A stretch of DNA of 8,243 nucleotides from Clostridia bacterium (GTDB lineage Bacteria; Bacillota; Clostridia; Oscillospirales; CAG-272). Both the position numbers and the translations under genes were made by a program. Of the stretch, positions 1 to 6,357 are shown piece by piece. Numbering within the stretch: position 1 is the stretch's first letter; each line of letters begins with the position of its first letter. The stretch is taken from the NCBI GenBank assembly GCA_024404435.1, contig JAKSPW010000047.1:1-8243 (forward strand), given 5' to 3'. The notes beneath the pieces were generated by a model. That model saw only the letters and a list, made by a program, of their open reading frames with translations. It did not search any database and had not been told where the DNA came from.

Positions 1-50
1 GACCTACACCCTTAGCAGGGGCGCCTCTTCGGCCTCTTGAGTACTTCTCC
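1..50 (-). tRNA. tRNA-Ser (anticodon GCU), 5' half, cut by the window edge
   Basis: Read on the minus strand from position 50, the sequence begins GGAGAAGTAC, a typical bacterial tRNA-Ser acceptor 5' strand followed by the U8-A9 pair. A D arm with the AAGAGGCCGAAGAG loop type follows, then an anticodon arm with stem CGCCC/GGGTG (one G-U pair) and the seven-base loop CTGCTAA. The anticodon GCT lies at 14-16 and reads AGC/AGU serine codons. The sequence after the anticodon stem (TAGGTC) is the start of the long variable arm expected of a class II tRNA. The T arm and 3' acceptor strand lie outside the window, so completeness cannot be judged. Identity comes from the anticodon and recognisable serine tRNA body. 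Confidence 0.93.
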
Positions 51-55
51 GTACC

Positions 56-84
56 GCAGGCACTGCCGTCTCAGTGGTGCCTGC
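56..84 (-). other. Hairpin filling the 5' leader of the tRNA-Ser transcript
   Basis: Between the tRNA promoter and the mature 5' end lies a strong inverted repeat: GCAGGCAC (56-63) against GTGCCTGC (77-84), eight perfect pairs. An alternative fold pairs GCAGG/CCTGC and CACTG/CAGTG with a 3-nt bulge. The predicted transcription start, about 7 nt past the -10 box, falls near position 84, so the leader is essentially this hairpin plus a 5-nt linker to the tRNA. It would normally be removed by RNase P. There is no U tract after it, so it is not a terminator, and it is far too short for a T-box. Confidence 0.6.
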
Positions 85-90
85 CGATAT

Positions 91-119
91 ATTATATCTC
101 ATCTTTCCCCGTATGTCAA
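91..119 (-). promoter_or_regulatory. Consensus sigma-A promoter for tRNA-Ser
   Basis: On the minus strand the -35 box TTGACA (complement of 114-119) and the -10 box TATAAT (complement of 91-96) are both perfect consensus matches, separated by exactly 17 bp. Transcription should begin near position 84 and run into the tRNA. Such strength is usual for stable RNA genes. Confidence 0.88.
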
Positions 120-165
120 CCCTTTTTCAAAAATTCCCGAACGCCTTCATTTCCGCCGTCTTTAC

Positions 166-194
166 TTGACAAACCCTTCCCCGTGTGATACAAT
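166..194 (+). promoter_or_regulatory. Sigma-A promoter for the phosphatase-nucleosidase-lyase operon
   Basis: The -35 box TTGACA (166-171) is a perfect match and the -10 box TACAAT (189-194) matches at five of six positions, with a 17-bp spacer. A TG dinucleotide at 186-187, one base before the -10 box, makes it an extended -10 promoter. The expected start is near 201, giving a leader of roughly 27 nt. The -35 box is 46 bp from that of the divergent tRNA promoter; the stretch between them shows no clear operator. Confidence 0.85.
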
Positions 195-227
195 TCTTTT
201 GATACCAATCGAAAGGAAACGGGCATT

Positions 228-878
228 TTGAAAAGAGGTTATATTTTTGATATGGACGGCACTCTCATTGATTCCATGGGGATGATAATGGGACTCGACC
301 GCTGGATACTTGACGATCTCGGACTGCCCTTCAACGCCGAGACCGCCGCACTGATGCGCTATCTCCCCCTCGGAGAATCGGCAAAGCTTCTGTGCGAAAA
401 ATTCGATCTTCCGTACACCACCGAGGAGATCGAAAAAAGAATGTACGACTCGATGCGCGAGGGCTACCTCGGCGTCGAAAAAAAGATCGGAGTCGACGAA
501 TATCTCGATTTTTGCCGTATTCAGGGCATAAAACTCGCGATCGCCACGGCGACCGAGCCCGAGATCGCCTTCGAGGTCGCAGAGCGCCTCGGACTCAGCG
601 ACAAGGTGGACCTTTTCATCTCATGCAGCGAGGTCGGTGCGTCGAAGGACAAGCCCGACGTCTTCATCGAGGCGGCGCGCCGCATGGGACTCACTCCCGA
701 CAGATGCGTCGTTTTTGAGGACGGACTTCCCGGCATCAGAAGCGCCGCTTCCGCGGGCTTCAAGACGGTCGGCGTGAGAGACGCTTCCTCCACGGAAGAG
801 GACTCGAAGCAGATGATGGAGGAAAGCGACCTCTACATCTACTTCTCGTTCAAGGAAGTTGCCGGAACGGTAGTGTGA
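228..878 (+). CDS. HAD-superfamily (beta-phosphoglucomutase-like subfamily) phosphatase
   Basis: A 216-residue haloacid dehalogenase-type hydrolase, cytosolic (no signal peptide or membrane segment). Motif I is D8-M-D10-G-T, with D8 the expected nucleophile and D10 the acid/base. A helical cap covers roughly residues 15-90. Motif II is T107 in LAIATAT, motif III is K142 followed by P143, and motif IV is E164-D165 in FEDGLPGI, so every catalytic element is present. The start is TTG: the first in-frame ATG (252) would remove the nucleophile, and AAAGGA at 212-217 sits 10 nt before the TTG. It is the first gene of a three-gene operon, 13 nt before the nucleosidase. Members dephosphorylate sugar phosphates, nucleotides or phosphoglycolate, and a few are mutases. 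The sequence does not reveal the substrate. A link to sugar phosphates from SAM by-products is only an inference from the neighbour. Confidence 0.92.
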   Translation: MKRGYIFDMDGTLIDSMGMIMGLDRWILDDLGLPFNAETAALMRYLPLGESAKLLCEKFDLPYTTEEIEKRMYDSMREGYLGVEKKIGVDEYLDFCRIQGIKLAIATATEPEIAFEVAERLGLSDKVDLFISCSEVGASKDKPDVFIEAARRMGLTPDRCVVFEDGLPGIRSAASAGFKTVGVRDASSTEEDSKQMMEESDLYIYFSFKEVAGTVV

Positions 879-891
879 TCCGGGGTGGAAT

Positions 892-1575
892 ATGATCGGA
901 ATAATTGCTGCAAAGGACTGTGAGCTCGAGCTGATCGAGGGCAGGATGACCTCTCCCGTGCACGAGACTCACGGCGCGATAAGCTTCGTTCGCGGAACTC
1001 TCGAGGGACGCGACGCCGTGATCGCGGTCTGCGGTGTCGGCAAGGTCTTTGCCGCCATGTGCGCGGAAGCGATGATAATAGACTACTCTCCCGACTTCGT
1101 GATCAACACCGGAGTCGGCGGAACGCTCTCCGACAAGCTGTCGATCGGAGACGTCGCCATCGCGTCAAAGCTCTGCCAGCACGACATGGACACGAGCGCG
1201 GTGGGCGACGAGGTCGGGCTCGTTTCGGGCATCAACAAGGTCTATTTCGACGCGGACGGAGAGGCTGTGACAAAGCTTTCGGAAGCTGCCCGCGAAATGG
1301 GGATAAACACCTTCGTCGGCACTGTCGCCTCGGGCGACAAGTTCATCGCCGAAAAGGCGGACAAGGACCGCATCGTTTCCGTTTTCGGCGCCGTCGCATG
1401 CGAAATGGAAGGCGCGGCGATAGCGCAGGTCTGCTGCGTGAACGGCGTTCCGTTCGCGGTCTGCCGTGCGATCTCGGACAACGCCGACGGGACGGCCTGC
1501 GACGATTTTCCCGCTTTCATCAAGGCTTCTGCCGCGGTCTCCGCGGAGCTTGTGTGCAGATTTTTAAGACTTTAA
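892..1575 (+). CDS. mtnN: 5'-methylthioadenosine/S-adenosylhomocysteine nucleosidase (MTAN/Pfs)
   Basis: A 227-residue cytosolic nucleosidase, the usual family length (E. coli Pfs is 232). It hydrolyses the N-glycosidic bond of S-adenosylhomocysteine, methylthioadenosine and usually 5'-deoxyadenosine, releasing adenine and relieving product inhibition of methyltransferases and radical-SAM enzymes. The N-terminal IGIIAAKDCE aligns with E. coli IGIIGAMEEE, placing general acid/base E11. Family signatures follow in order: INTGVGG (71-77), VASGDKFI (145-152), CEMEGAAIAQVC (170-181) with substrate-binding E173, and the RAISDNAD block (192-199) with catalytic D196. All key residues are present. A GGGGTGGA site (882-889) precedes the ATG by two bases, an unusually close spacing. 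It lies 10 nt before the C-S lyase gene, so the two are probably co-transcribed. No luxS is visible to process S-ribosylhomocysteine. Confidence 0.96.
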   Translation: MIGIIAAKDCELELIEGRMTSPVHETHGAISFVRGTLEGRDAVIAVCGVGKVFAAMCAEAMIIDYSPDFVINTGVGGTLSDKLSIGDVAIASKLCQHDMDTSAVGDEVGLVSGINKVYFDADGEAVTKLSEAAREMGINTFVGTVASGDKFIAEKADKDRIVSVFGAVACEMEGAAIAQVCCVNGVPFAVCRAISDNADGTACDDFPAFIKASAAVSAELVCRFLRL

Positions 1576-1585
1576 GGGGATTATC

Positions 1586-2785
1586 ATGAAACACGACTTC
1601 ACGACCGTGCTCGACCGCGAGGGACACGACCTCATCGCGGCGAACAGGATCCCGTACGACGGCGAAATACGCGTCGACGAGGGCTTTTCGCGCATCCCGA
1701 TGTGGATCGCGGACATGAGCTTCAAGGCTCCCGCTTTTATCACGGACTCGATAAAAGAGCGGCTCTCGTTCCCGAATTTCGGCTATTTTGAGAAGCCCGA
1801 CGCGTACTACGACGCGATAATAAACTGGCACGCTTCACGCAAGGGCGTGCGCGACGTAAAAAGAGAATATATCGGCTACGAGAACGGCGTTCTCGGCGGC
1901 GTGAGCTCCGCGGTCACGGCATTCACAAGGCCCGGAGAAAAGGTGCTCGTGCACTCGCCGACCTACGTCGGATTTACCGCGGTTCTCGAGGACCTCGGCC
2001 GTCCCGCCGTCCACAGCGAGCTCGTGCGCGACGAAAACGGCATCTGGCGCATGGACTACGCCGACATGGACAGAAAAATAAAGGAAAACGGCATCCGCCT
2101 CGCGATCTTCTGCTCGCCGCACAACCCGTCGGGGCGCGTGTGGGAGAGGGAAGAGATCCTGCGCGCGATGGAGGTCTACCGCGAGAACGACTGCACCGTC
2201 ATCTCCGACGAGATCTGGTCCGACATCATAATGCCCGGAAACGTGCATATCCCGACGCAGTCGGTCTCCGACGACGCGAAGAGGCGCACGATCGCTCTGT
2301 ACGCGCCGAGCAAGACGTTCTCGCTCGCGGGACTCGTCGGCTCGTATCACGTCGTGTACGACGAAACGCTTCGCATGAAGCTCGAGGGGCAGTCGCGCTC
2401 TACTCACTACAACGAGGCTTGCGTACTCTCGGATTACGCCCTGATCGGTGCTTTCACGCGAGAGGGCGCGGAGTGGGTGGACGAGCTGAACGCGGTGCTT
2501 GACGAAAACCTCGCCTACGCCTGCCGCTTCATCGAAGAAAACTTCGGTGGAGTAAAGGTCATGCGCCCGCAGGGAACGTACATGATCTTCCTCGACTGCG
2601 CGGACTGGTGCAGGGAACACGGAGTCACCTCCGCACAGCTCCGCGAGAGGGGAGTGAAAAAGGGCGTCATCTGGCAGAACGGAGAGGCGTTCTTCATGAA
2701 GGACAGCATCCGCATGAATCTCGCGCTGCCGCACTCGCTCGTCGTCGAGGCGTTCGACAGATTGAAGAAATACGCGTTTGTTTGA
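1586..2785 (+). CDS. patB: MalY/PatB-family PLP-dependent C-S lyase (cystathionine beta-lyase type aminotransferase)
   Basis: A 399-residue fold-type I PLP enzyme, close to the roughly 390 residues of MalY and PatB. The MalY/PatB hallmark is the N-terminal PMWIADMSFKAP (38-49) followed by FGYF (65-68). Further elements are Y127 in SPTYVGF (ring stacking), N180 in PHNPSG, D208 in ISDEIWSD (pyridine nitrogen), the Schiff-base lysine K243 in APSKTFSLAGL, and R376 in SIRMNLALP (substrate carboxylate). All catalytic residues are intact. The expected reaction is alpha,beta-elimination of cystathionine to homocysteine, pyruvate and ammonia, or desulfhydration of cysteine and related S-conjugates. 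General aminotransferase activity cannot be excluded. The start follows an AAGGGGA ribosome site (1574-1580) with a 10-nt gap from the nucleosidase stop. With that nucleosidase it suggests methionine-cycle recycling. It is the last gene of the operon and is followed by hairpins. Confidence 0.92.
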   Translation: MKHDFTTVLDREGHDLIAANRIPYDGEIRVDEGFSRIPMWIADMSFKAPAFITDSIKERLSFPNFGYFEKPDAYYDAIINWHASRKGVRDVKREYIGYENGVLGGVSSAVTAFTRPGEKVLVHSPTYVGFTAVLEDLGRPAVHSELVRDENGIWRMDYADMDRKIKENGIRLAIFCSPHNPSGRVWEREEILRAMEVYRENDCTVISDEIWSDIIMPGNVHIPTQSVSDDAKRRTIALYAPSKTFSLAGLVGSYHVVYDETLRMKLEGQSRSTHYNEACVLSDYALIGAFTREGAEWVDELNAVLDENLAYACRFIEENFGGVKVMRPQGTYMIFLDCADWCREHGVTSAQLRERGVKKGVIWQNGEAFFMKDSIRMNLALPHSLVVEAFDRLKKYAFV

Positions 2786-2802
2786 TGAGCCTTAAGGCTT
2801 AA

Positions 2803-2823
2803 GCATTGAGCATTGAGCATTGA
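2803..2823. repeat. Three tandem copies of the 7-mer GCATTGA
   Basis: Exact copies lie at 2803-2809, 2810-2816 and 2817-2823, directly after a 12-bp perfect palindrome AGCCTTAAGGCT (2788-2799) that begins just after the lyase stop codon. The tract lies between the two convergent operons. A seven-base period in non-coding DNA suggests slippage or a heptameric repeat insertion. No function can be read from it. Confidence 0.8.
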
Positions 2824-2825
2824 GT

Positions 2826-2865
2826 AAAAAAGAACTCCCTTTCCAAAAGTTTCCCGAAAAGGAGT
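2826..2865 (-). terminator. Rho-independent terminator of the rimP-infB operon
   Basis: On the minus strand, ACTCCTTTTC (2865-2856) pairs with GAAAGGGAGT (2843-2834) as ten continuous pairs including one U-G wobble, with a 12-nt loop, followed directly by TCTTTTTT (2833-2826). On the plus strand the wobble becomes an A-C mismatch and no U tract follows, so the element is oriented for minus-strand transcripts. It lies 56 nt past the infB stop codon, after the larger hairpin at 2867-2904. Confidence 0.82.
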
Positions 2866-2866
2866 C

Positions 2867-2904
2867 AAGAGGGAAAACCTTTTTTCAAAAAGGTTTTCCC
2901 TCTT
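2867..2904 (+). terminator. Long perfect inverted repeat, probable terminator of the plus-strand operon
   Basis: AAGAGGGAAAACCTTTTT (2867-2884) and its exact complement (2887-2904) form an 18-bp perfect inverted repeat with a 2-nt centre, so in RNA two or more central pairs would open. On the plus strand it is followed by GTGTTTTATTT (2905-2915), a usable U-rich tract. Being symmetric, it also forms in the minus transcript 16 nt after the infB stop and may act bidirectionally or protect the 3' end. Confidence 0.75.
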
Positions 2905-2920
2905 GTGTTTTATTTCAGCT

Positions 2921-5704
2921 TTATCTCTCGACTTCTTCCATGATGAAGGCTTCGAGGATGTCGCCTTCCTTGATGTCGGTCGACTTTTCGAGTCCGATAC
3001 CGCACTCATAGCCCTGAGCGACCTCGCGGACGTCGTCCTTGAAGCGCTTCAGCGAGGAGATCTTATCTTCAAAGATGACGATACCGTCGCGGACTACGCG
3101 GAGCTGAGCGTTTCTCTGCACCTTACCGTCCTGGACGTAGGAGCCGGCGATGATGCCGACGCCGGGAACTCTGATGGTCTGGCGGACTTCGATATGACCG
3201 AGGAGGACTTCCTTGAACGTCGGAGCGAGCATGCCCTTCATTGCAGCCTTGACCTCTTCGATGCACTCGTAGATGATCCTGTACGTGCGGATGTCGACGC
3301 CCTGACGCTCTGCGGAGTCGAGCGCGCCCTTGTCGGGACGGACGCTGAATCCGACGATGATCGCGTTGGAGGCAGCGGCGAGCATGACGTCGCCCTCGGT
3401 GATACCGCCGACGGCGCTGTGGATGACACGCACCTTGACTTCGTCGTTGGAGAGCTTTTCAAGCGACTGCTTGACAGCCTCCGCCGTACCGCCCATATCC
3501 GCCTTTACGATGATGGCGAGGTCCTTCGTGCCCTCTGCGATCTGTGCGAACAGATCGTCGAGGTTGACCTTCGCGTTGGCGTTGAACTCGGCTTCCTTTG
3601 CCTTCTCGCGTCTCTGATCAGCGAGCTCGCGAGCCATTCTCTCGTCTTCGACGGCGTTGAACTCGTCGCCTGCCATCGGGACCTCGGAGAGGCCGGTGAT
3701 CTCGACGGGAACGGACGGGCCTGCCGCTTCAACGGTCTTGCCGTGGTCGTCGAGCATCTGTCTGACGCGTCCGACGGACGTGCCGGCGATCACGATGTCG
3801 CCGCTCTTCAGCGTACCGCTCTGAACGAGGACGGTAGCGACGGGGCCGCGGCCCTTGTCGAGCCTTGCCTCGAGGATGACGCCCTTCGCGCGCTTGTTCG
3901 GGTTGGCCTTGAGGTCCTTGACCTCCGCCACGAGAAGAACGCTCTCAAGCAGATCGTCGATGCCCTGCTTCGTTACTGCCGAAACCGGAACGCACATGAC
4001 GTCTCCGCCCCATTCCTCGGGAACGAGGTCGTACTTCGTGAGCTCCGTCTTGATCGTCTCGGGGTTTGCACCCGGCTTATCCATCTTGTTTATCGCAACG
4101 ACGATGTCGATGCCTGCGGATTTTGCGTGGTTGATCGCCTCGACAGTCTGCGGCATGATGCCGTCGTCTGCGGCGACGACGAGGATCGCGATGTCCGTGG
4201 ACTGCGCGCCTCTCGCTCTCATTGCGGTGAACGCCTCGTGGCCGGGAGTGTCGATGAACGTGATCTCACGTCCGTCGAGATCGACTCTGTAAGCACCGAT
4301 GCGCTGCGTGATACCGCCCGCCTCGCCTGCGGTGACGTGAGCGTTTCTGATCGCGTCGAGGATCGAGGTCTTACCGTGGTCGACGTGTCCCATGACACAC
4401 ACGACGGGTGCGCGGGGCTCGAGCATCTCTTCCGTGTCGGCCTCTTCTGCGCCGAAGAGTCTCTCTTCGATCGAGACCTGGACCTCTTTCGTGACCTGAG
4501 CGCCCATTTCGTCAGCGACGAGATAAGCGGTGTCGAAGTCGACGATCTGGTTGACGCTTGCCATCACGCCCATGAGCATGAGCTTCTTGATGACCTCGGA
4601 TGCCGTGACCTTAAGTCTGGAGGCAAGCTCTCCGACGGAGATCTCGTCGGGGATCGTGACCTTCAGCGGCATCTTCTTTGCCTTTTCTATGTTCTCGCGT
4701 GCGAGCTTGTCAAGTGCACGGCGCTCCTTGTCGCTCTTCTTGCTTCCGAAGCGGTCGCGCGTGTTCTGCTTTTTGAGCTTCTGCTTGTTGGACTGGCTGT
4801 CGCTCGTGTCGGAGACGAAGCTGTCGAGCTTCTCGTCGTATTTCGAGAGATTGACGCTCGAGCCGCCTCTCGTGTCGATCACGCGCACGTTGCCGGTCTT
4901 TTTGCGCTCAACGCCCGTTTCGAACTGCGGCTTCGGCTGAGGCTTGATCGGAGCTCTGTCGAGTCCGTAGCCGCCCTTGTCGCCGTCGCCCTTCTTCTGA
5001 GGCTGGGGCTTTCTGCCGCCGTCCTTGCCGCCGAAGGAGCCCTTGCCGCCGTCGAAGGCAGGCTTGCGGTCTCTGTCGCCGAAGGTGCTCTGACGGTCGT
5101 CGCGGCGCGGAGCCTGACTTCCGCTCTGTGCGGGACGTCTCGCGTCCGTCCTCGGAGCGTCCGTCCTCGGAGCATCCTGCTTCGGGGTTTCGGTCTTCGG
5201 TGCGGCGGGCTTTGCGGCAGCCTTGCGCTCTGCCTCGGCCTTTGCCTTCTCGATGGCCTTCTTTTCAGCCTCGATCTTTGCTGCCGCGACTCTTTCGGCT
5301 CTCGCTTTTTCAGCTGCAACGGCAGCGGCCTTCTCTGCAGCCTTTTTCTCGGCTTCCGCCTTCTCTGCAGCCGCCTTTTCGGCAGCGAGCTTCTCAGCCT
5401 TCGCTTTTTCGGCTGCTTCCGCAGCGGCCTTCTCGGCTTCGGCCTTCGATGCTTCGACGGCCTGCGCCTCGGGAGTCTTTATGACAGTTTTGCCGTTCAG
5501 ATAGCCGTCCATATCCTTTCTCTGATTTTTCAGCGTGATGAAGTCGAAGAATCTGTTGAACTCCTCGGCCTCAAGGGCTGCAGACGTGGATTTGCCCGCG
5601 ATCCCCGCTTCCTCAAGCGTGGTGCAAAGATCCTTTGCCTTCATGTCGAGGTCTTTTGCCATCTGATTGATTCTGAACATAGGTGACGTTGTAGTTTTTG
5701 CCAT
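2921..5704 (-). CDS. infB: Translation initiation factor IF-2
   Basis: A 927-residue GTPase that delivers initiator fMet-tRNA to the 30S subunit and promotes subunit joining. The start at 5704 (MAKTTTS) is chosen because AGGGGA (5717-5712) lies 7 nt upstream; a longer frame to 5791 would overlap ylxQ and has no better site. Domains: a first IF2N module (about 8-58), an Ala/Lys/Glu-rich predicted coiled or helical linker (about 80-165), a disordered basic Gly/Arg/Gln/Pro-rich stretch (about 166-285), and a second IF2N module (about 346-405). The G domain follows with G1 GHVDHGKT (439-446), G2 [10 protein letters not shown] (463-472), G3 DTPGH (485-489), G4 NKMD (539-542) and G5 SAV (575-577). 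Domains II, III and the fMet-tRNA-binding IV ([19 protein letters not shown], about 839-857) complete it. It is the last gene of the operon, 28 nt after ylxQ. The reverse strand is open almost throughout, but only this strand encodes a known protein. Confidence 0.98.
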   Translation of the reverse strand: MAKTTTSPMFRINQMAKDLDMKAKDLCTTLEEAGIAGKSTSAALEAEEFNRFFDFITLKNQRKDMDGYLNGKTVIKTPEAQAVEASKAEAEKAAAEAAEKAKAEKLAAEKAAAEKAEAEKKAAEKAAAVAAEKARAERVAAAKIEAEKKAIEKAKAEAERKAAAKPAAPKTETPKQDAPRTDAPRTDARRPAQSGSQAPRRDDRQSTFGDRDRKPAFDGGKGSFGGKDGGRKPQPQKKGDGDKGGYGLDRAPIKPQPKPQFETGVERKKTGNVRVIDTRGGSSVNLSKYDEKLDSFVSDTSDSQSNKQKLKKQNTRDRFGSKKSDKERRALDKLARENIEKAKKMPLKVTIPDEISVGELASRLKVTASEVIKKLMLMGVMASVNQIVDFDTAYLVADEMGAQVTKEVQVSIEERLFGAEEADTEEMLEPRAPVVCVMGHVDHGKTSILDAIRNAHVTAGEAGGITQRIGAYRVDLDGREITFIDTPGHEAFTAMRARGAQSTDIAILVVAADDGIMPQTVEAINHAKSAGIDIVVAINKMDKPGANPETIKTELTKYDLVPEEWGGDVMCVPVSAVTKQGIDDLLESVLLVAEVKDLKANPNKRAKGVILEARLDKGRGPVATVLVQSGTLKSGDIVIAGTSVGRVRQMLDDHGKTVEAAGPSVPVEITGLSEVPMAGDEFNAVEDERMARELADQRREKAKEAEFNANAKVNLDDLFAQIAEGTKDLAIIVKADMGGTAEAVKQSLEKLSNDEVKVRVIHSAVGGITEGDVMLAAASNAIIVGFSVRPDKGALDSAERQGVDIRTYRIIYECIEEVKAAMKGMLAPTFKEVLLGHIEVRQTIRVPGVGIIAGSYVQDGKVQRNAQLRVVRDGIVIFEDKISSLKRFKDDVREVAQGYECGIGLEKSTDIKEGDILEAFIMEEVER
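5142..5186 (-). repeat. 15-bp in-frame tandem repeat in the infB linker
   Basis: Two identical 15-bp units (5142-5156 and 5157-5171) and a diverged third (5172-5186) encode DAPRT-type repeats around residues 177-189 of IF2 ([15 protein letters not shown]). They lie in the disordered linker, where length changes are usually tolerated. The unit keeps the frame, and replication slippage is the likely origin. Confidence 0.8.
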
Positions 5705-5711
5705 AAAAATA

Positions 5712-5717
5712 TCCCCT
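5712..5717 (-). promoter_or_regulatory. Ribosome binding site fixing the infB start
   Basis: AGGGGA on the minus strand, 7 nt before the ATG at 5704, with a second AAAGGA (5724-5719) just upstream. It lies in the 28-nt gap after ylxQ and supports the 927-residue product over the 956-residue extension. Confidence 0.8.
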
Positions 5718-5732
5718 GTCCTTTCTTTGTTT

Positions 5733-6050
5733 CTATTGATCCGATAGTGCACGGATAAGCTCATCCGACGGACCGCGGCCCGACAGGGCAAACACCGCGC
5801 AGGGAGAAGTGAGTCCCAGCGCCCGCCCTATTTCGTCGGAGCCGATATCCGCTTCTATCGCCGTCACGCCTCTGTGAGACGATTTGTCGCGGATCTGCTT
5901 TTTCGTTCTGTCCGATGCGTCCGATGAGTATATCACCGCTTTCGGGAGACTGCCTCCCCTGAGGGCTGCCGTCACGGCACCCGCCCCGGGAATGACTCCG
6001 CCTGCCCGTCTGCATAGTCCGGCAAGTGACAGCACACGGTTCGTGTCCAT
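5733..6050 (-). CDS. ylxQ: YlxQ, L7Ae/L30e-family RNA-binding protein
   Basis: A 105-residue small cytosolic protein of the L7Ae/L30e/S12e/Gadd45 family, which binds kink-turn RNA; B. subtilis YlxQ, of about 100 residues, occupies the same operon slot. Visible family elements are the N-terminal [16 protein letters not shown] (7-22), where basic residues follow GL, the [13 protein letters not shown] block (44-56) typical of the RNA-facing helix, and EIGRALG (73-79) before the C-terminal strand. Its exact cellular role is not settled; a ribosome-associated or structured-RNA-binding function is the family inference. The ATG at 6050 is separated by one base from the ylxR stop, and GAGGA (6063-6059) lies 8 nt upstream inside the end of ylxR, so translation of the two is probably coupled. 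Confidence 0.9.
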   Translation of the reverse strand: MDTNRVLSLAGLCRRAGGVIPGAGAVTAALRGGSLPKAVIYSSDASDRTKKQIRDKSSHRGVTAIEADIGSDEIGRALGLTSPCAVFALSGRGPSDELIRALSDQ

Positions 6051-6051
6051 A

Positions 6052-6354
6052 TCACTCGTCCTCGTTCTGTGCTTCGGAAACTGCGACCTCGTGCTCGAGC
6101 ACGTCGTAGAGCTCCTCGGAGATCGGCACCTCGAGGCTCTTCGCGATCCTGCCGTACTTGCGGGCCTTCTTGAAGCAGGCCGCCTTCGGGCAGATGTACG
6201 CGCCGCGCCCCGATTTCTTGCCCGTGAAGTCTATCTCCACGCTGCCTTCGGGAGTCCTGACCACTCTGATGAGATCGCGCTTCGGAAAGCTTTCGCCGCA
6301 GCCCGTGCAGCGTCTTTCCGGAACTTTTTTCGTTTTCGGAGTGTTGTTTTTCAT
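6052..6354 (-). CDS. ylxR: YlxR/RnpM family nucleic-acid-binding protein (RNase P modulator)
   Basis: A 100-residue basic protein of the YlxR family (DUF448), renamed RnpM in B. subtilis after it was shown to bind RNase P RNA and modulate its activity. The core signature is PERRCTGCGESFPKRDLIRV (12-31), then GRGAYIC (49-55) and C60. Cysteines 16, 19, 55 and 60 form a possible metal-binding or structural set, which is an inference. The C-terminal tail (about 85-100) is acidic. The start at 6354 lies 3 nt after the nusA stop and has no clear purine-rich ribosome site (upstream GGTTAAGAT), so it probably depends on translational coupling to nusA. The product matches the usual 90-100 residue length. 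Confidence 0.93.
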   Translation of the reverse strand: MKNNTPKTKKVPERRCTGCGESFPKRDLIRVVRTPEGSVEIDFTGKKSGRGAYICPKAACFKKARKYGRIAKSLEVPISEELYDVLEHEVAVSEAQNEDE

Positions 6355-6357
6355 ATC

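Noticed and set aside
51..86. T-box or other riboswitch upstream of tRNA-Ser
   Set aside because: Only about 34 nt lie between the promoter and the tRNA, far too short for any known riboswitch, and there is no terminator alternative.
37..231. A 64-codon plus-strand frame over the tRNA 5' end and both promoters
   Set aside because: It overlaps a tRNA, a leader hairpin and two promoters, and its product shows no family features.
1835..2734. A 299-codon open frame on the minus strand opposite the C-S lyase gene
   Set aside because: The lyase on the plus strand has every catalytic motif. The antisense product has no family features, and no operon context supports it.
2803..2823. Start of a CRISPR-like array
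   Set aside because: The units are 7 bp and contiguous with no spacers; no cas genes are present anywhere in the window.
2903..5686. A 927-codon open frame on the plus strand opposite infB
   Set aside because: It is the reverse-strand shadow of infB, kept open by GC-biased third positions. The product is low-complexity, rich in L/V/D/A/R, with no recognisable domain, and it starts inside the terminator hairpin.
5705..5791. N-terminal extension of infB to 5791
   Set aside because: It overlaps ylxQ, and the ATG at 5704 has an ideal ribosome site and the expected MAK start of the IF2N module.
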